Below are positions 45,254-54,530 of a DNA stretch of 64,000 nt, in pieces. The notes under the pieces were generated by a model. That model was not told where the DNA came from. It saw only the letters and a list, made by a program, of their open reading frames with translations, and searched no databases. This stretch comes from Ensifer sp. IC4062. GTDB taxonomy: Bacteria; Pseudomonadota; Alphaproteobacteria; Rhizobiales; Rhizobiaceae. Numbering within the stretch: the first letter of the stretch is position 1; every line of letters starts with the position of its first letter. Made by a program: the position numbers and the translations under genes. Location of the stretch: assembly GCF_020193575.1 (NCBI RefSeq), contig NZ_JADYVD010000024.1:1-64000 (forward strand), read 5' to 3'.

Positions 45254-46060
45254 TCAAAGGTCGAAATGCGCGATAACCGGCACGTGGTCGGAAGGGCGAT
45301 CCCAGCCGCGGGCCTCGCGCAGGATGTCGACGCGGCTCAGTTTCGGCGCGATGTCGGCTGAGGACCAGATATGATCGAGGCGGCGGCCGCGGTCGGCCAG
45401 TTGCCAATCCTTCGCGCGATAGCTCCACCAGGTGTAGAGCTTTTCCGGCGGGGGCACGTGCTGGCGCATCAGGTCGACCCAGGCGCCGCCGGTCAATACG
45501 GCTGTCAGGCCTTCGGTCTCGATCGGAGTGTGACTGACGATCTTCAGGAGCTGCTTGTGCGACCAGACGTCGTCCTCGAGCGGCGCGATGTTGAGGTCGC
45601 CGACGAGGATGGACGAGATACCCGCCTCGGCTTCGGCGTGCAGGAGCTTCATTTCGTCGACAAAGTCGAGTTTGTGGCCGAACTTTGGATTGATCGTCCG
45701 GTCCGGCTCGTCGCCGCCCGCCGGCACATAGAAATTATGCAGGCGTATCGTCTTGCCGCCGGCCTCGAACACCACGGAGAGATGACGTGCATCGCCGACG
45801 CCGCAATAGTCACGGCGATCGGAAAGCTCATGCAGTGGCAGGCGCGAAACGGTGGCCACGCCGTGATAACCCTTCTGGCCGTGCATCTCGATATATTTGT
45901 AGCCGAGGCTTTTCAGCGGCGACGACGGAAACTGGTCGTTCGGGCATTTGGTTTCCTGCAGGCACAGGATATCGGGCTGCCATGTCTTCAGAAGGTGTTC
46001 GATCAGCGGCATGCGCAGGCGAATGGAGTTGATGTTCCACGTGGCGATGGAAAGGTTCAT
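45254..46060 (-). CDS. xthA: Exodeoxyribonuclease III
   Basis: This 268-residue AP endonuclease/3' exonuclease acts in base excision repair. The N-terminus MNLSIATWNINSIRLRMPL, the metal-binding Glu in LCLQETKCPND, the GDLNIAPLEDDVW block and the final SDHVPVIAHF are all in order. The ATG at 46060 is preceded by AAGGGAA. It is separated from the LolA-like gene upstream by a strong hairpin terminator, so it is probably transcribed alone. Confidence 0.95.
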   Translation of the reverse strand: MNLSIATWNINSIRLRMPLIEHLLKTWQPDILCLQETKCPNDQFPSSPLKSLGYKYIEMHGQKGYHGVATVSRLPLHELSDRRDYCGVGDARHLSVVFEAGGKTIRLHNFYVPAGGDEPDRTINPKFGHKLDFVDEMKLLHAEAEAGISSILVGDLNIAPLEDDVWSHKQLLKIVSHTPIETEGLTAVLTGGAWVDLMRQHVPPPEKLYTWWSYRAKDWQLADRGRRLDHIWSSADIAPKLSRVDILREARGWDRPSDHVPVIAHFDL

Positions 46061-46158
46061 TCCGCGTTCCCTTGGAAGGATGAGCGCCGGCAACCGAGCA
46101 GGACGCTCGCGGCAATGTGCGCGTTCTTAAGAGTTCGAGCGGCAATCGACAAGGCATG

Positions 46159-46189
46159 AAAAAGCCGCTGTCCAGCGTCAGGGCTTTTT
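46159..46189 (-). terminator. Intrinsic terminator of the LolA-like gene
   Basis: AAAAAGCC and GGCTTTTT pair around a loop that itself contains GCTG/CAGC, giving a T run on either strand. On the minus strand it ends the LolA-like transcript before xthA. Confidence 0.8.
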
Positions 46190-46263
46190 CAGGCGCGGAC
46201 GAGTTGCGTCGCGGCCCCATTCCTCGATCGATTCAACGGGTTGCGAGGACGGCGGTTTTGGCG

Positions 46264-46926
46264 TCAGCCGCCTCTTCTGTTGCGCACTTCGTCATAAGGA
46301 ATGCGGAAAACCTTGTCGTCCAGTGCCATTCCGGTCCGGACGTTGAAGATCATCACCGACGTATCCTTCTTCTGGGGATCGGTGATCGTCCACTGCCTAA
46401 GATCGTAGGTCTTCGGATCGAACATCATGGTGATGGTCGAATCGCCGAAGATCGAGCGGTCGCCGAGTACGATGGTGATGAGGTCGGACTCTTCCCGAAC
46501 GGCGCGCACCATCCTGCTGCTCAGGTCGATCCTTTCGCTCAGCAGCAGATTGAGCGGCGTCTTCGAAAGCGGATAGATATCCCAGGTCTTCAGCTTCATA
46601 TTGCCGATGACGACCGACCTGCCGTCGGCGATCACCCGCATCGGCGAGGGGGCTTCGTAATTGAAGCGGATGCGCCCGGGGCGGCGGATGTAGAATTTGC
46701 CGCCTGTCTGTTCGCCGCGCGGTCCGAATTGCACGAACTCGCCCGCCATAGTCTTCACCGACGAAAAGTGATCGGCGATCCTCTGGGCGACGCCAGTTGC
46801 CTGTGCAGAGGCGTCTCGCGCATCGAGCGTCGTTCCGGCCATGCCCGCGAGAGCCGCCAGGCCGCAAACGAAGACACGCCGCGAGATTGCTCGATTGCTG
46901 CCCTGGCCGGTTTTTGTCTCTGTCAT
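46264..46926 (-). CDS. LolA-like outer-membrane lipoprotein carrier, Tat-type signal
   Basis: This 220-residue exported protein has a LolA-type beta sheet domain (AQRIADHFSSVKTMAGEFVQ; PGRIRFNYEAPSPMRVIADG). The N-terminus contains SRRVFVCGLAALAG, a twin-arginine signal motif, followed by an Ala-x-Ala site. The ATG at 46926 has AAGGAGA seven bases upstream. Lipoprotein trafficking is the likely role, but divergent LolA paralogues also exist. Confidence 0.85.
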   Translation of the reverse strand: MTETKTGQGSNRAISRRVFVCGLAALAGMAGTTLDARDASAQATGVAQRIADHFSSVKTMAGEFVQFGPRGEQTGGKFYIRRPGRIRFNYEAPSPMRVIADGRSVVIGNMKLKTWDIYPLSKTPLNLLLSERIDLSSRMVRAVREESDLITIVLGDRSIFGDSTITMMFDPKTYDLRQWTITDPQKKDTSVMIFNVRTGMALDDKVFRIPYDEVRNRRGG

Positions 46927-47061
46927 CGCAGTCTCCTTCATGTCAGGATCATTTGAATAGCAAGTGGGGCGCCTTCAAGGCGCTCACCGATGCCGCAAGA
47001 GGCGTCGTTTCAAATGACCGTTACCGGCCGCGCGTCATGGCGGCCGGCGATGAGGGCCGGA

Positions 47062-49716
47062 TTACCGGCCGGTGATTTCCGCCTCGGTCGGCACCAGGAT
47101 CTCGCGCTTGCCGGCATGGTTCGCCGGTCCGATGATGCCTTCCTGCTCCATCCGCTCGATCAGCGAGGCGGCCCGATTATAGCCGATACCGAGGCGTCGC
47201 TGCACGTAGGAGGTCGAGGCCTTGCCGTCGCGCAGAACGATCGCCACCGCCTGGTCGTAGGGATCGTCGGAATCGGCGAGGTTGGACGTGCCGGCCGGTC
47301 CGCCGCCGTCCTCGTCCTCGCCATCGTCCTCGGTGATCGCATCGAGATATTGCGGCACGCCCTGGGTCTTCAGATAAGCGACCACCTCCTCGACTTCCGT
47401 GTCGGAAACGAAGGGGCCGTGCACACGCTGGATGCGCCCGCCGCCGGCCATGTAGAGCATGTCGCCCATGCCGAGCAGTTGTTCGGCACCCTGTTCGCCG
47501 AGGATCGTGCGGCTGTCGATCTTGGAGGTGACCTGGAAGGAAATGCGCGTCGGGAAGTTGGCTTTGATCGTGCCGGTGATGACGTCGACCGAAGGACGCT
47601 GTGTTGCCATGATGACGTGGATGCCGGCCGCACGCGCCATCTGGGCGAGGCGCTGGACGGCGCCCTCGATGTCCTTGCCCGCGACCATCATCAGGTCCGC
47701 CATTTCGTCGATGATCACGACGATATAGGGCAGCGGCGTGAGATCGAATTCCTCCGTCTCGTACATCGCTTCGCCCGTCTGGCGATCGAACCCGGTCTGA
47801 ACCGTACGGGTGATCGCTTCGCCCTTGGCAAGCGCCTGCTCGACGCGGGTGTTGAAGCCGTCGATGTTGCGCACACCGATCTTCGACATCTTCTTGTAGC
47901 GCTCTTCCATCTCGCGCACGGTCCATTTCAGCGCCACGACGGCCTTTTTCGGGTCGGTGACGACCGGCGAGAGCAGGTGCGGAATGCCGTCATAGACGGA
48001 GAGTTCCAGCATCTTCGGGTCGATCATGATCAGGCGGCACTGGTCGGGTCTGAGCCGATAGAGCAGCGACAGGATCATGGTGTTGATCGCCACCGACTTG
48101 CCCGAACCGGTGGTACCGGCGACAAGCAGATGCGGCATCTTTGCGAGATCAGCGATGACCGGCTCGCCGCCGATCGTCTTGCCGAGTGCCATGGCGAGCC
48201 TGGTCTTGGTCGTTTCGAAGTCGCGCGAGCCGATAAGCTCGCGCAGGTAGACCGTTTCGCGCCGCTGATTCGGCAACTCAATGCCGATGGCGTTGCGGCC
48301 TGGCACGACCGCGACACGGGCGGCGATCGCGCTCATCGAACGGGCGATATCGTCGGCAAGGCCGATGACGCGTGAGGATTTGATCCCTGGTGCCGGTTCC
48401 AGTTCGTAAAGCGTAACCACGGGGCCGGGGCGGACATGGATGATCTCGCCCTTGACGCCGAAGTCCTCGAGCACACCCTCGAGCATGCGGGCGTTCTGTT
48501 CGAGCGCATCGGACGAGAGCGACGGATCGCGGGCAATGTTCTTCGGTTCGGCAAGGAATTGCATCGGCGGCAGTGTGAACTCACCGTCGTCTTCCACAAA
48601 CGAGCGCTGCGCCTCCCGTTCGATGCGCTGGCCCGATCTGGGGCGCGGGGCCGGCGACGCGACGCGGGATCCGGCCTTGGCGAGTTCTGTCTTCGGGGCA
48701 GCTTTTGGCGCCCAATCGGCAGCGATATCGTCTTCGTCGTCATCTGGCAGGATACCCGCGGGGCGCCGCTCGTCGAGATCGAAGGGCGGATCGTCATCAC
48801 CGTCGGCCATGATCGGCGGCGGCGTGACGACGCGGCGTTCCGCGCGATCGAGGGAAGGCTCGACACGGTTGGCCAGTGGTTTCGGCCGCACGGGCTCGTT
48901 CAGCGTGCCGAACTCGTCATTGTTGAAGTCATAGGGCTCGTCATACTGACGCTTGGTGCTTCGCGTGCCGCTCATGCCGAAGGCGCGGCGCAGGCGGGCC
49001 TCCAGCGTAAAGCGCATATGGGCAAGCGAGCCCATGAGCAGCGTAAAGGGGCCGCCCGCATCCTCGTCGTCGAGTTCCTCGCCGATGGTACGGGCCTTGC
49101 TCGGCACGACCTCCTCCGCCGGCTCTTCCTCTTGCTCCTCGCTAACGCCGATGAGGCCGGCGCTGTAGATCAGGCACCAGGCAGCCGGGGCGGCGAAAAG
49201 GCAGGCGAGAGCGGTCGCGAAGGTGCCGCTCGGGAAGGCGCCGGTGAAAAGGGCGGGGAAGCGCAGGATCATGTCGCCGAAAACACCGCCGAGGCCGTTC
49301 GGAAGCGGCCAGGTAATCGGCGCCGGAACACAGCTCAGCGCAGCGCCCGCAAGTGCGGAGCCGACGAACCAGAAGCCGAGGCGTTTGAAGACCTTGTCGA
49401 ACGGCTTGCCGCCGATGAGGACAAGAGCCCAGGCGACCGCAGGAAGCAATGCGACGACGCTCGCCAGCCCGAAGAACTGCATGAAGATGTCGGCGAAGGC
49501 GGCGCCTGCGTAGCCGAGCACGTTGGTCGGTTTCTCAGAGGTCGCGTAGGAGAAGCTCGGATCGGACACGTTCCATGTCGACAGCGCGGCCACGGCGAGC
49601 GCCAGCGCCCCGAACAGGGCAAAACCTGCTAGCGAGGCGATCTGACGCCAAACGAAGGTGGCTAGCACGAACCGGTTGGAACGGCTGTCAAGCGTTGCGG
49701 GATTGCTTCTGCTCAT
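47062..49716 (-). CDS. ftsK: DNA translocase FtsK
   Basis: This septal DNA pump of about 884 residues coordinates chromosome segregation with division. Four or five N-terminal helices (about residues 22-185) are followed by an acidic linker with Pro- and Asp-rich stretches, then the motor with Walker [14 protein letters not shown] and Walker [13 protein letters not shown]. The C-terminus has a winged-helix gamma domain ([20 protein letters not shown]). I chose the ATG giving [10 protein letters not shown]; the frame is open 52 codons further upstream. A CtrA-type box lies 173 bases before it. Confidence 0.95.
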   Translation of the reverse strand: MSRSNPATLDSRSNRFVLATFVWRQIASLAGFALFGALALAVAALSTWNVSDPSFSYATSEKPTNVLGYAGAAFADIFMQFFGLASVVALLPAVAWALVLIGGKPFDKVFKRLGFWFVGSALAGAALSCVPAPITWPLPNGLGGVFGDMILRFPALFTGAFPSGTFATALACLFAAPAAWCLIYSAGLIGVSEEQEEEPAEEVVPSKARTIGEELDDEDAGGPFTLLMGSLAHMRFTLEARLRRAFGMSGTRSTKRQYDEPYDFNNDEFGTLNEPVRPKPLANRVEPSLDRAERRVVTPPPIMADGDDDPPFDLDERRPAGILPDDDEDDIAADWAPKAAPKTELAKAGSRVASPAPRPRSGQRIEREAQRSFVEDDGEFTLPPMQFLAEPKNIARDPSLSSDALEQNARMLEGVLEDFGVKGEIIHVRPGPVVTLYELEPAPGIKSSRVIGLADDIARSMSAIAARVAVVPGRNAIGIELPNQRRETVYLRELIGSRDFETTKTRLAMALGKTIGGEPVIADLAKMPHLLVAGTTGSGKSVAINTMILSLLYRLRPDQCRLIMIDPKMLELSVYDGIPHLLSPVVTDPKKAVVALKWTVREMEERYKKMSKIGVRNIDGFNTRVEQALAKGEAITRTVQTGFDRQTGEAMYETEEFDLTPLPYIVVIIDEMADLMMVAGKDIEGAVQRLAQMARAAGIHVIMATQRPSVDVITGTIKANFPTRISFQVTSKIDSRTILGEQGAEQLLGMGDMLYMAGGGRIQRVHGPFVSDTEVEEVVAYLKTQGVPQYLDAITEDDGEDEDGGGPAGTSNLADSDDPYDQAVAIVLRDGKASTSYVQRRLGIGYNRAASLIERMEQEGIIGPANHAGKREILVPTEAEITGR

Positions 49717-49888
49717 GTTGCCTGTTGCCCGTGTCGATCCTGCGGAGCGTCGCGCGTTCATGGGTGGACCATGGGGACGTTCCAGTAATTTTGATGCCGG
49801 AGCATCTCGCCCACGTTCGAGAGCGTGCGTGCGAGCGGGATGCTTCGGGCACATTGCGTGCCATGGAATCAACCTACGCGGAGTAGGG

Positions 49889-49904
49889 TTAATGCGACAT
49901 TAAC
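49889..49904. promoter_or_regulatory. Candidate CtrA box upstream of ftsK
   Basis: TTAA-TGCGACA-TTAAC matches the CtrA consensus exactly. It also reads as TTAA-N7-TTAACC on the other strand because GG precedes it. It lies 173 bases upstream of the chosen ftsK start. Confidence 0.6.
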
Positions 49905-49917
49905 CATGAGCGTGTGC

Positions 49918-49938
49918 CGCAAATTTAGCGGATTTGCG
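49918..49938. promoter_or_regulatory. Inverted repeat upstream of ftsK
   Basis: CGCAAAT and ATTTGCG are perfect 7-base arms around TTAGCGG, just outside the CtrA box. The size and symmetry fit a dimeric repressor site, but no regulator can be named. Confidence 0.4.
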
Positions 49939-49976
49939 TATGCGGGGACAATGGGATCGCTGGGGGATCGCTGGAC

Positions 49977-50007
49977 AAAAAAGGCCCGGATCTTTGGGAT
50001 CCGGGCC
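49977..50007 (-). terminator. Intrinsic terminator of glnK-amtB
   Basis: On the minus strand GGCCCGGATC and GATCCGGGCC pair around a CCAAA loop and run into six T residues. Confidence 0.93.
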
Positions 50008-50080
50008 AGTGGCGGTCCGCAATAACCGGACGGACCGCGACGGGACTGTGGGCGGCGCCGCTTTTCGGCGCCGCAATCGC

Positions 50081-51508
50081 TTAGCTCGCGTGGTAGGCGG
50101 CTTCGCCGTGCGAGGAGAGGTCGAGACCCTCACGCTCGGCTTCGACCGAGACGCGCAGACCGACGATCGCGTCGACCACCTTGTAGAGGATGGCAGAGCC
50201 GATGCCGGACCAGACGACGGTGACGAGAACGCCCTTGAGCTGCGCCCAGACCTGGGTTGCCGTGCCGGCATAGCCAGCGGCGAAGTCGGCGGTCGAATAA
50301 TCGACGATGCCTGCGCCGCCCAGCGCCGGGTTGACGAGGATGCCGGTTCCGATCGCGCCGAGGATGCCGCCGACGCCGTGGATGCCGAAGACGTCGAGGC
50401 TGTCGTCATAGTTGAACTTGTTCTTCACGACGTCGACGAAGAAATAGCAAACCGGGGAGACGGCGAGGCCGAGAACGATCGCGCCCATCGGGCCGGCGAA
50501 ACCGGCAGCCGGTGTGACGGCGACGAGGCCGGCAACAGCGCCCGATGCAGCGCCGAGCATCGAGGCCTTGCCGCGGACGAGCGTTTCAACCACGGCCCAG
50601 GAGATGATTGCAGCGGCCGTTGCGAGGAAGGTGTTGATCATGGCGAGCGCCGCATAGGCGTTCGCTTCGAGGTTGGAGCCGGCATTGAAGCCGAACCAGC
50701 CGACCCACAGCAGCGAGGCACCGACCATGGTGAGCGTCATCGAATGCGGTGCCATGATTTCCTTCTTGTAGCCCGTGCGCTTGCCAAGCAGGATCGCACC
50801 GACGAGGCCCGCGATGCCGGCATTGATGTGGACGACGGTGCCGCCGGCAAAGTCGATCGCGCCGAAGGAGAAGATCAGGCCGGTCGGAGCCGTATAGGCG
50901 CTCGGACCGCCCCAGAACCAGACCATGTGGGCGATCGGGAAGTAGACGAAGGTGACCCAGAGGACGACGAACAGCACGACGGCCGAGAAGCGGATGCGCT
51001 CGGCGAAAGCACCGACGATCAGCGCCGGCGTGATGCAGGCGAAGGTCATTTGGAACACGACGAAGACGTATTCGGGAATGAAGACGCCTTTCGAGAAGCT
51101 TTCCGCGAGCGTCGTCGTGTCGACGCCGGCGAGGAACATCTTGGAGAAGCCGCCGATGAAGGAGTTGAGCGAGCCGCCATCGGTGAAGGCCAGCGAATAG
51201 CCGTAGGTCACCCAGATGATCATGACGATGGCGGTGATCATCAGAACCTGCATCAGCACCGACAGCATGTTCTTGGCGCGCACGAGACCGCCGTAAAAGA
51301 GCGCCAGCCCCGGAACGGTCATGAGCAGCACGAGAATGGTCGACAGCAGCATCCAGGTGGTGTCGCCCTTGTCCGGAACGGGCGTTGCCGCAACGGCCTC
51401 GGCGGCAGCAGGGGCCGCCTCCTGGGCGAAGGCGACGACCGGCGCAAGCAGGGCGGCAGCGGTTGCGCCCAGGCGTCCGAGAGAGGTGGAAAGTTTGAAC
51501 GATGACAT
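50081..51508 (-). CDS. amtB: Ammonium transporter AmtB
   Basis: This 475-residue inner-membrane ammonium channel has eleven helices after a cleaved signal peptide (LGRLGATAAALLAPVVAFAQ). Pore histidines are in DFAGGTVVHINAG and DVFGIHGVGG. The C-terminal tail (EREGLDLSSHGEAAY) is the GlnK-binding part. I chose the ATG at 51508 because it gives the signal peptide; the frame is open 54 codons upstream, through the intergenic gap and the end of glnK. It is cotranscribed with glnK. Confidence 0.96.
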   Translation of the reverse strand: MSSFKLSTSLGRLGATAAALLAPVVAFAQEAAPAAAEAVAATPVPDKGDTTWMLLSTILVLLMTVPGLALFYGGLVRAKNMLSVLMQVLMITAIVMIIWVTYGYSLAFTDGGSLNSFIGGFSKMFLAGVDTTTLAESFSKGVFIPEYVFVVFQMTFACITPALIVGAFAERIRFSAVVLFVVLWVTFVYFPIAHMVWFWGGPSAYTAPTGLIFSFGAIDFAGGTVVHINAGIAGLVGAILLGKRTGYKKEIMAPHSMTLTMVGASLLWVGWFGFNAGSNLEANAYAALAMINTFLATAAAIISWAVVETLVRGKASMLGAASGAVAGLVAVTPAAGFAGPMGAIVLGLAVSPVCYFFVDVVKNKFNYDDSLDVFGIHGVGGILGAIGTGILVNPALGGAGIVDYSTADFAAGYAGTATQVWAQLKGVLVTVVWSGIGSAILYKVVDAIVGLRVSVEAEREGLDLSSHGEAAYHAS

Positions 51509-51536
51509 GTGAGAAATGCTCCCTGAACGGCGTGGT

Positions 51537-51875
51537 TTACAACGCTTCTGAATCGGTTTCGCCGGTGCGGATGCGCACGGCATGGTCGATCGCATAGACA
51601 AAGATCTTGCCGTCGCCGATCTGGCCGGTCTTGGCGGCAGAGGCGATTGCGTCGACGGCCTTGTCGACAATCTCCGACGGCACGGCGATCTCGACCTTGA
51701 GCTTCGGCAGGAAGCTCACGGCGTATTCGGTGCCGCGGTAAATTTCGGTGTGCCCCTTCTGGCGGCCGTAGCCTTTCACTTCGGTTACGGTCAGCCCCTG
51801 GATGCCAACTTGAGTGAGGGCTTCACGAACCTCATCGAGCTTGAACGGCTTGATAATGGCCATCACAATTTTCAT
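51537..51875 (-). CDS. glnK: PII signal protein GlnK
   Basis: This is a 112-residue PII regulator. Tyr51 in the T-loop (KGHTEIYRGTEY) is the uridylylation site, and ATP/2-oxoglutarate residues are intact (VKGYGRQKGH; DGKIFVY). It blocks AmtB when nitrogen is plentiful. The ATG at 51875 follows AAAGGATGG; a GTG-like upstream in-frame ATG four codons earlier is less likely. A near-consensus sigma-54 promoter lies just upstream, fitting NtrC control. Confidence 0.97.
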   Translation of the reverse strand: MKIVMAIIKPFKLDEVREALTQVGIQGLTVTEVKGYGRQKGHTEIYRGTEYAVSFLPKLKVEIAVPSEIVDKAVDAIASAAKTGQIGDGKIFVYAIDHAVRIRTGETDSEAL

Positions 51876-51962
51876 CTGGTTTCCCATCCTTTTCCGCCTC
51901 CGCCGGAGGCCGTTCTCCTTGCTGCTTAAGCGCGTGAAGCGCCGGGCAACTGAAAAGACACA

Positions 51963-51978
51963 TTCAAGGGGCGTGCCA
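51963..51978 (-). promoter_or_regulatory. Sigma-54 (RpoN) promoter of glnK-amtB
   Basis: On the minus strand the sequence TGGCACG-CCCC-TTGAA has the -24 GG box and near-consensus -12 box (GA for GC). It lies about 88 bases upstream of the glnK ATG. Nitrogen-controlled glnK promoters in proteobacteria are of this type. Confidence 0.75.
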
Positions 51979-52111
51979 GATTCGATGGAGGGGCTAAGTC
52001 TTTGAAAATAGGTGAAAAAATCACATTCCGCGGAGATTGCTCCACGAAATGCTAAAAAATCATCACGTCTTCAGCGTAAAAAATGGGCAGAAAATAAAAA
52101 TTGCTCAATTA

Positions 52112-52996
52112 TTATTCAGTTGCCTTTTTGCGGATCAATCCTTCCTGCGCCACGGAGGCAATCAGCATCCCTGAGCGGTCGAACAGGCTGCCGCGCGTCA
52201 TACCGCGTGCGCCATGCGCACTCGGGCTGTCCTGGGTATAAAGCAGCCAATCATCCATCTTCGAGGGGCGGTGGAACCACATGGCATGGTCGAGACTGGC
52301 GACCTGAAGGTTGCGGTCGAAGACCGAGGTGCCGTGGGCATAGAGGGAGGTATCGAGCAGGGTCATGTCCGAGAGATAAGCGAGGACGGCCGCCTGCAGA
52401 TGGCGCTCGTCCGGCACGGCGCCGACGACCTTGACCCACACGTCCTGCATCGGCTGCAGCTTGTCGCGCGAGAAATAATGGTCGAGCGCGACCGGGCGGA
52501 TCTCGATCGGCCGCGGCCGTTCCCAGTATCTGCGGATTGCCTCCGGCGCGTGCCCGAGGAACTTCTCCTTGAGTTCCTGCTCGCCGGGCAATGATTCGGG
52601 CATCGCCACCTTCGGCATCTCGAACTGATGCTCGAAACCGTCCTCGTCGTACTGGAAGGAAGCCGACATCGAGAAGATCGCCTTGCCGTGCTGGATCGCC
52701 ACCACTCGCCGGGTGGCAAAGCTCGAACCGTCGCGGATACGATCGACCTCGTAGATGATCGGCACCGATGGATCGCCCGGCCGCATGAAATAGGCGTGCA
52801 GGGAGTGCACATAACGGCCCTCGTCGACGGTGCGTTGCGCCGCCACCAGCGCCTGGCCGATCACCTGCCCGCCGAAGACGCGCTGCCAGCCGACCTGGGG
52901 GCTCAGACCGCGGAACAGGTTTTCCTCCAGTTTCTCGAGGTCGAGTATCGCAAGGAGCGCATCCATGGGCGTGGCGGTTTCGGCAAGGCGCGACAT
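52112..52996 (-). CDS. tesB: Acyl-CoA thioesterase II
   Basis: This 294-residue double-hotdog enzyme hydrolyses medium- and long-chain acyl-CoA. The N-terminal LEENLFRGLSPQVGWQRVFGGQV and the C-terminal LDHAMWFHRPSKMDDWLLY are family landmarks, with the catalytic Asp, Thr/Ser and Gln positions in the expected second half. It is divergent from the UbiH-family gene across 114 bases and convergent with nothing; the intergenic gap to glnK is 236 bases. Confidence 0.95.
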   Translation of the reverse strand: MSRLAETATPMDALLAILDLEKLEENLFRGLSPQVGWQRVFGGQVIGQALVAAQRTVDEGRYVHSLHAYFMRPGDPSVPIIYEVDRIRDGSSFATRRVVAIQHGKAIFSMSASFQYDEDGFEHQFEMPKVAMPESLPGEQELKEKFLGHAPEAIRRYWERPRPIEIRPVALDHYFSRDKLQPMQDVWVKVVGAVPDERHLQAAVLAYLSDMTLLDTSLYAHGTSVFDRNLQVASLDHAMWFHRPSKMDDWLLYTQDSPSAHGARGMTRGSLFDRSGMLIASVAQEGLIRKKATE

Positions 52997-53110
52997 TTCG
53001 GCGGTCTCCGGTGTAGGAACGGCGATGGCATTGATCTATATACCCATAGGACAATGCTCAAGTGGAATGGGGCTCAAGTGCGACCGGCTCAAGTGCGACG
53101 GGAGAAGCGG

Positions 53111-54325
53111 ATGATCGATGTATTGATTGCCGGAGGCGGCTATGTCGGTCTGTCGCTTGCCGTGTCGCTGAAGAAAGCGGCGCCCCATCTCGACATTACC
53201 GTCGTCGACGGCGCGCCGGAAGGCGCCTGGAAGAAGGACGAGCGGGCGTCCGCCGTCGCCTCGGCTGCCGAGCGTATGCTGGACGTTCTCGGTGTCTGGG
53301 ATGCGATTGCGCCCGAAGCCGAACCGATCCTCAGAATGGTGATCACCGATTCGAAGGCGGCCGATCCCGTGCGCCCGGTCTTTCTTACCTTCGAGGGCGA
53401 CGGCGGCGAGGGGCGTCCCTTCGCCCATATGGTGCCGAACACGGCGCTGGTCGGGGCGCTACGCGCCGTCTGTAAGGACCTTGGCGTTGTCATCCGCCAA
53501 TCGACGATGGTCGAGAGCTTCAAGAGCGGCGAGCACGCGGTTGCGATTACGCTTGCCGGTGGCGAAATGATTGAGGCGCGCCTCCTCGTCGCCTGCGACG
53601 GCGTTCGCTCCAAGCTGCGCGAGGCAGCAGGAATCAAGGTAGTCGAGTTCGACTACGGCCAGTCGGGGATCGTCACGACGGTCGAGCACGAACGCCCGCA
53701 CGAGGGCACGGCCGAGGAGCATTTCCTGCCTGCCGGACCCTTTGCCACGCTGCCACTCAGACACAATCGTTCCTCCCTCGTCTGGACCGAGAGCACCTTC
53801 GATGCCGAACGCCTCGTCAAGGCGGACGATTTCCTCTTCGAGGAAGAGCTCGAACGCCGCTTCGGCCACAAGCTCGGCCATCTCAAGGTCGTCGGCGGCC
53901 GCCGGGCGTTTCCGCTTGGCCTGACGCTAGCCCGCGACTTCGTGGCATCTCGCTTCGCGCTTGCCGGCGATGCCGCCCACGGCATTCACCCGATCTCGGG
54001 CCAGGGGCTTAATCTCGGCTTCAAGGACGTGGCGGCGCTCGCGGAGACGATCGTCGAGGCGGACCGCCTCGGGCTCGACATCGGGTCGCTCGCGGTCCTC
54101 GAGCGCTACCAGACCTGGCGGCGTTTCGACACCTTCCGGATGGGGGTGACGACCGATGTCCTGAACCGGCTGTTTTCCAATGACGTCACGCCGATCAGGA
54201 TCGCCCGCGACGTCGGCCTCGGCATCGTCGACCGCCTGCCGCCGCTCAAGAACTTCTTCATCCGTCAGGCGGCCGGGGTGGCCGGTGAGAGGGACCCACG
54301 CCTGCTGGCGGGCCAGCCGATCTGA
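53111..54325 (+). CDS. UbiH/UbiF-family FAD hydroxylase
   Basis: This 404-residue flavoprotein monooxygenase has the dinucleotide-binding GGGYVGLS (8-15), the DGVRSKLRE motif and the FAD-binding AGDAAHGIHPISGQGLNLGFKD region. It most likely hydroxylates the ubiquinone ring; alphaproteobacteria often use a UbiL- or UbiH-type enzyme with varied regiospecificity, so I give no symbol. The ATG at 53111 follows GGAGAAGCGG; a long in-frame extension overlaps tesB and is rejected. Confidence 0.88.
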   Translation: MIDVLIAGGGYVGLSLAVSLKKAAPHLDITVVDGAPEGAWKKDERASAVASAAERMLDVLGVWDAIAPEAEPILRMVITDSKAADPVRPVFLTFEGDGGEGRPFAHMVPNTALVGALRAVCKDLGVVIRQSTMVESFKSGEHAVAITLAGGEMIEARLLVACDGVRSKLREAAGIKVVEFDYGQSGIVTTVEHERPHEGTAEEHFLPAGPFATLPLRHNRSSLVWTESTFDAERLVKADDFLFEEELERRFGHKLGHLKVVGGRRAFPLGLTLARDFVASRFALAGDAAHGIHPISGQGLNLGFKDVAALAETIVEADRLGLDIGSLAVLERYQTWRRFDTFRMGVTTDVLNRLFSNDVTPIRIARDVGLGIVDRLPPLKNFFIRQAAGVAGERDPRLLAGQPI

Positions 54326-54351
54326 GGGTGGAGAAAGCTTTCGCCTGCTGC

Positions 54352-54497
54352 GCCTCTCATCCGCCTGCCGGCACCGTCTCCCCGCAGGCGGGGCGAAGGA
54401 GACTCGCCCCTTCTGCCTGCCTGCCTGCGACCATGAAGGGAAGAGGGCAACCGGCAAGTTCCCATCCCCTCGCCCGCCCGCGGGAAGAGGGCTAGGC
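54352..54497. repeat. GC-rich palindromic repeat, long copy
   Basis: The copy includes CCTCTCATCCGCCTGCCGG, CCCCGCAGGCGGGGCG and a second set CCCATCCCCTCGCCCGCC. The direct CTGCCTGCCTGC tract is unusual. It lies between the convergent UbiH-family and DUF1737 genes. Confidence 0.75.
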
Positions 54498-54530
54498 GAA
54501 GGACAAACTTACTTAGTTGCCAATGATGGC

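Larger units (their letters stand above)
49717..50080. other. Regulatory region upstream of ftsK
   Basis: These 364 bases hold the ftsK promoter region, a candidate CtrA box (49889-49904), a perfect inverted repeat (49918-49938) and the amtB terminator (49977-50007). No gene is seen. Confidence 0.6.
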
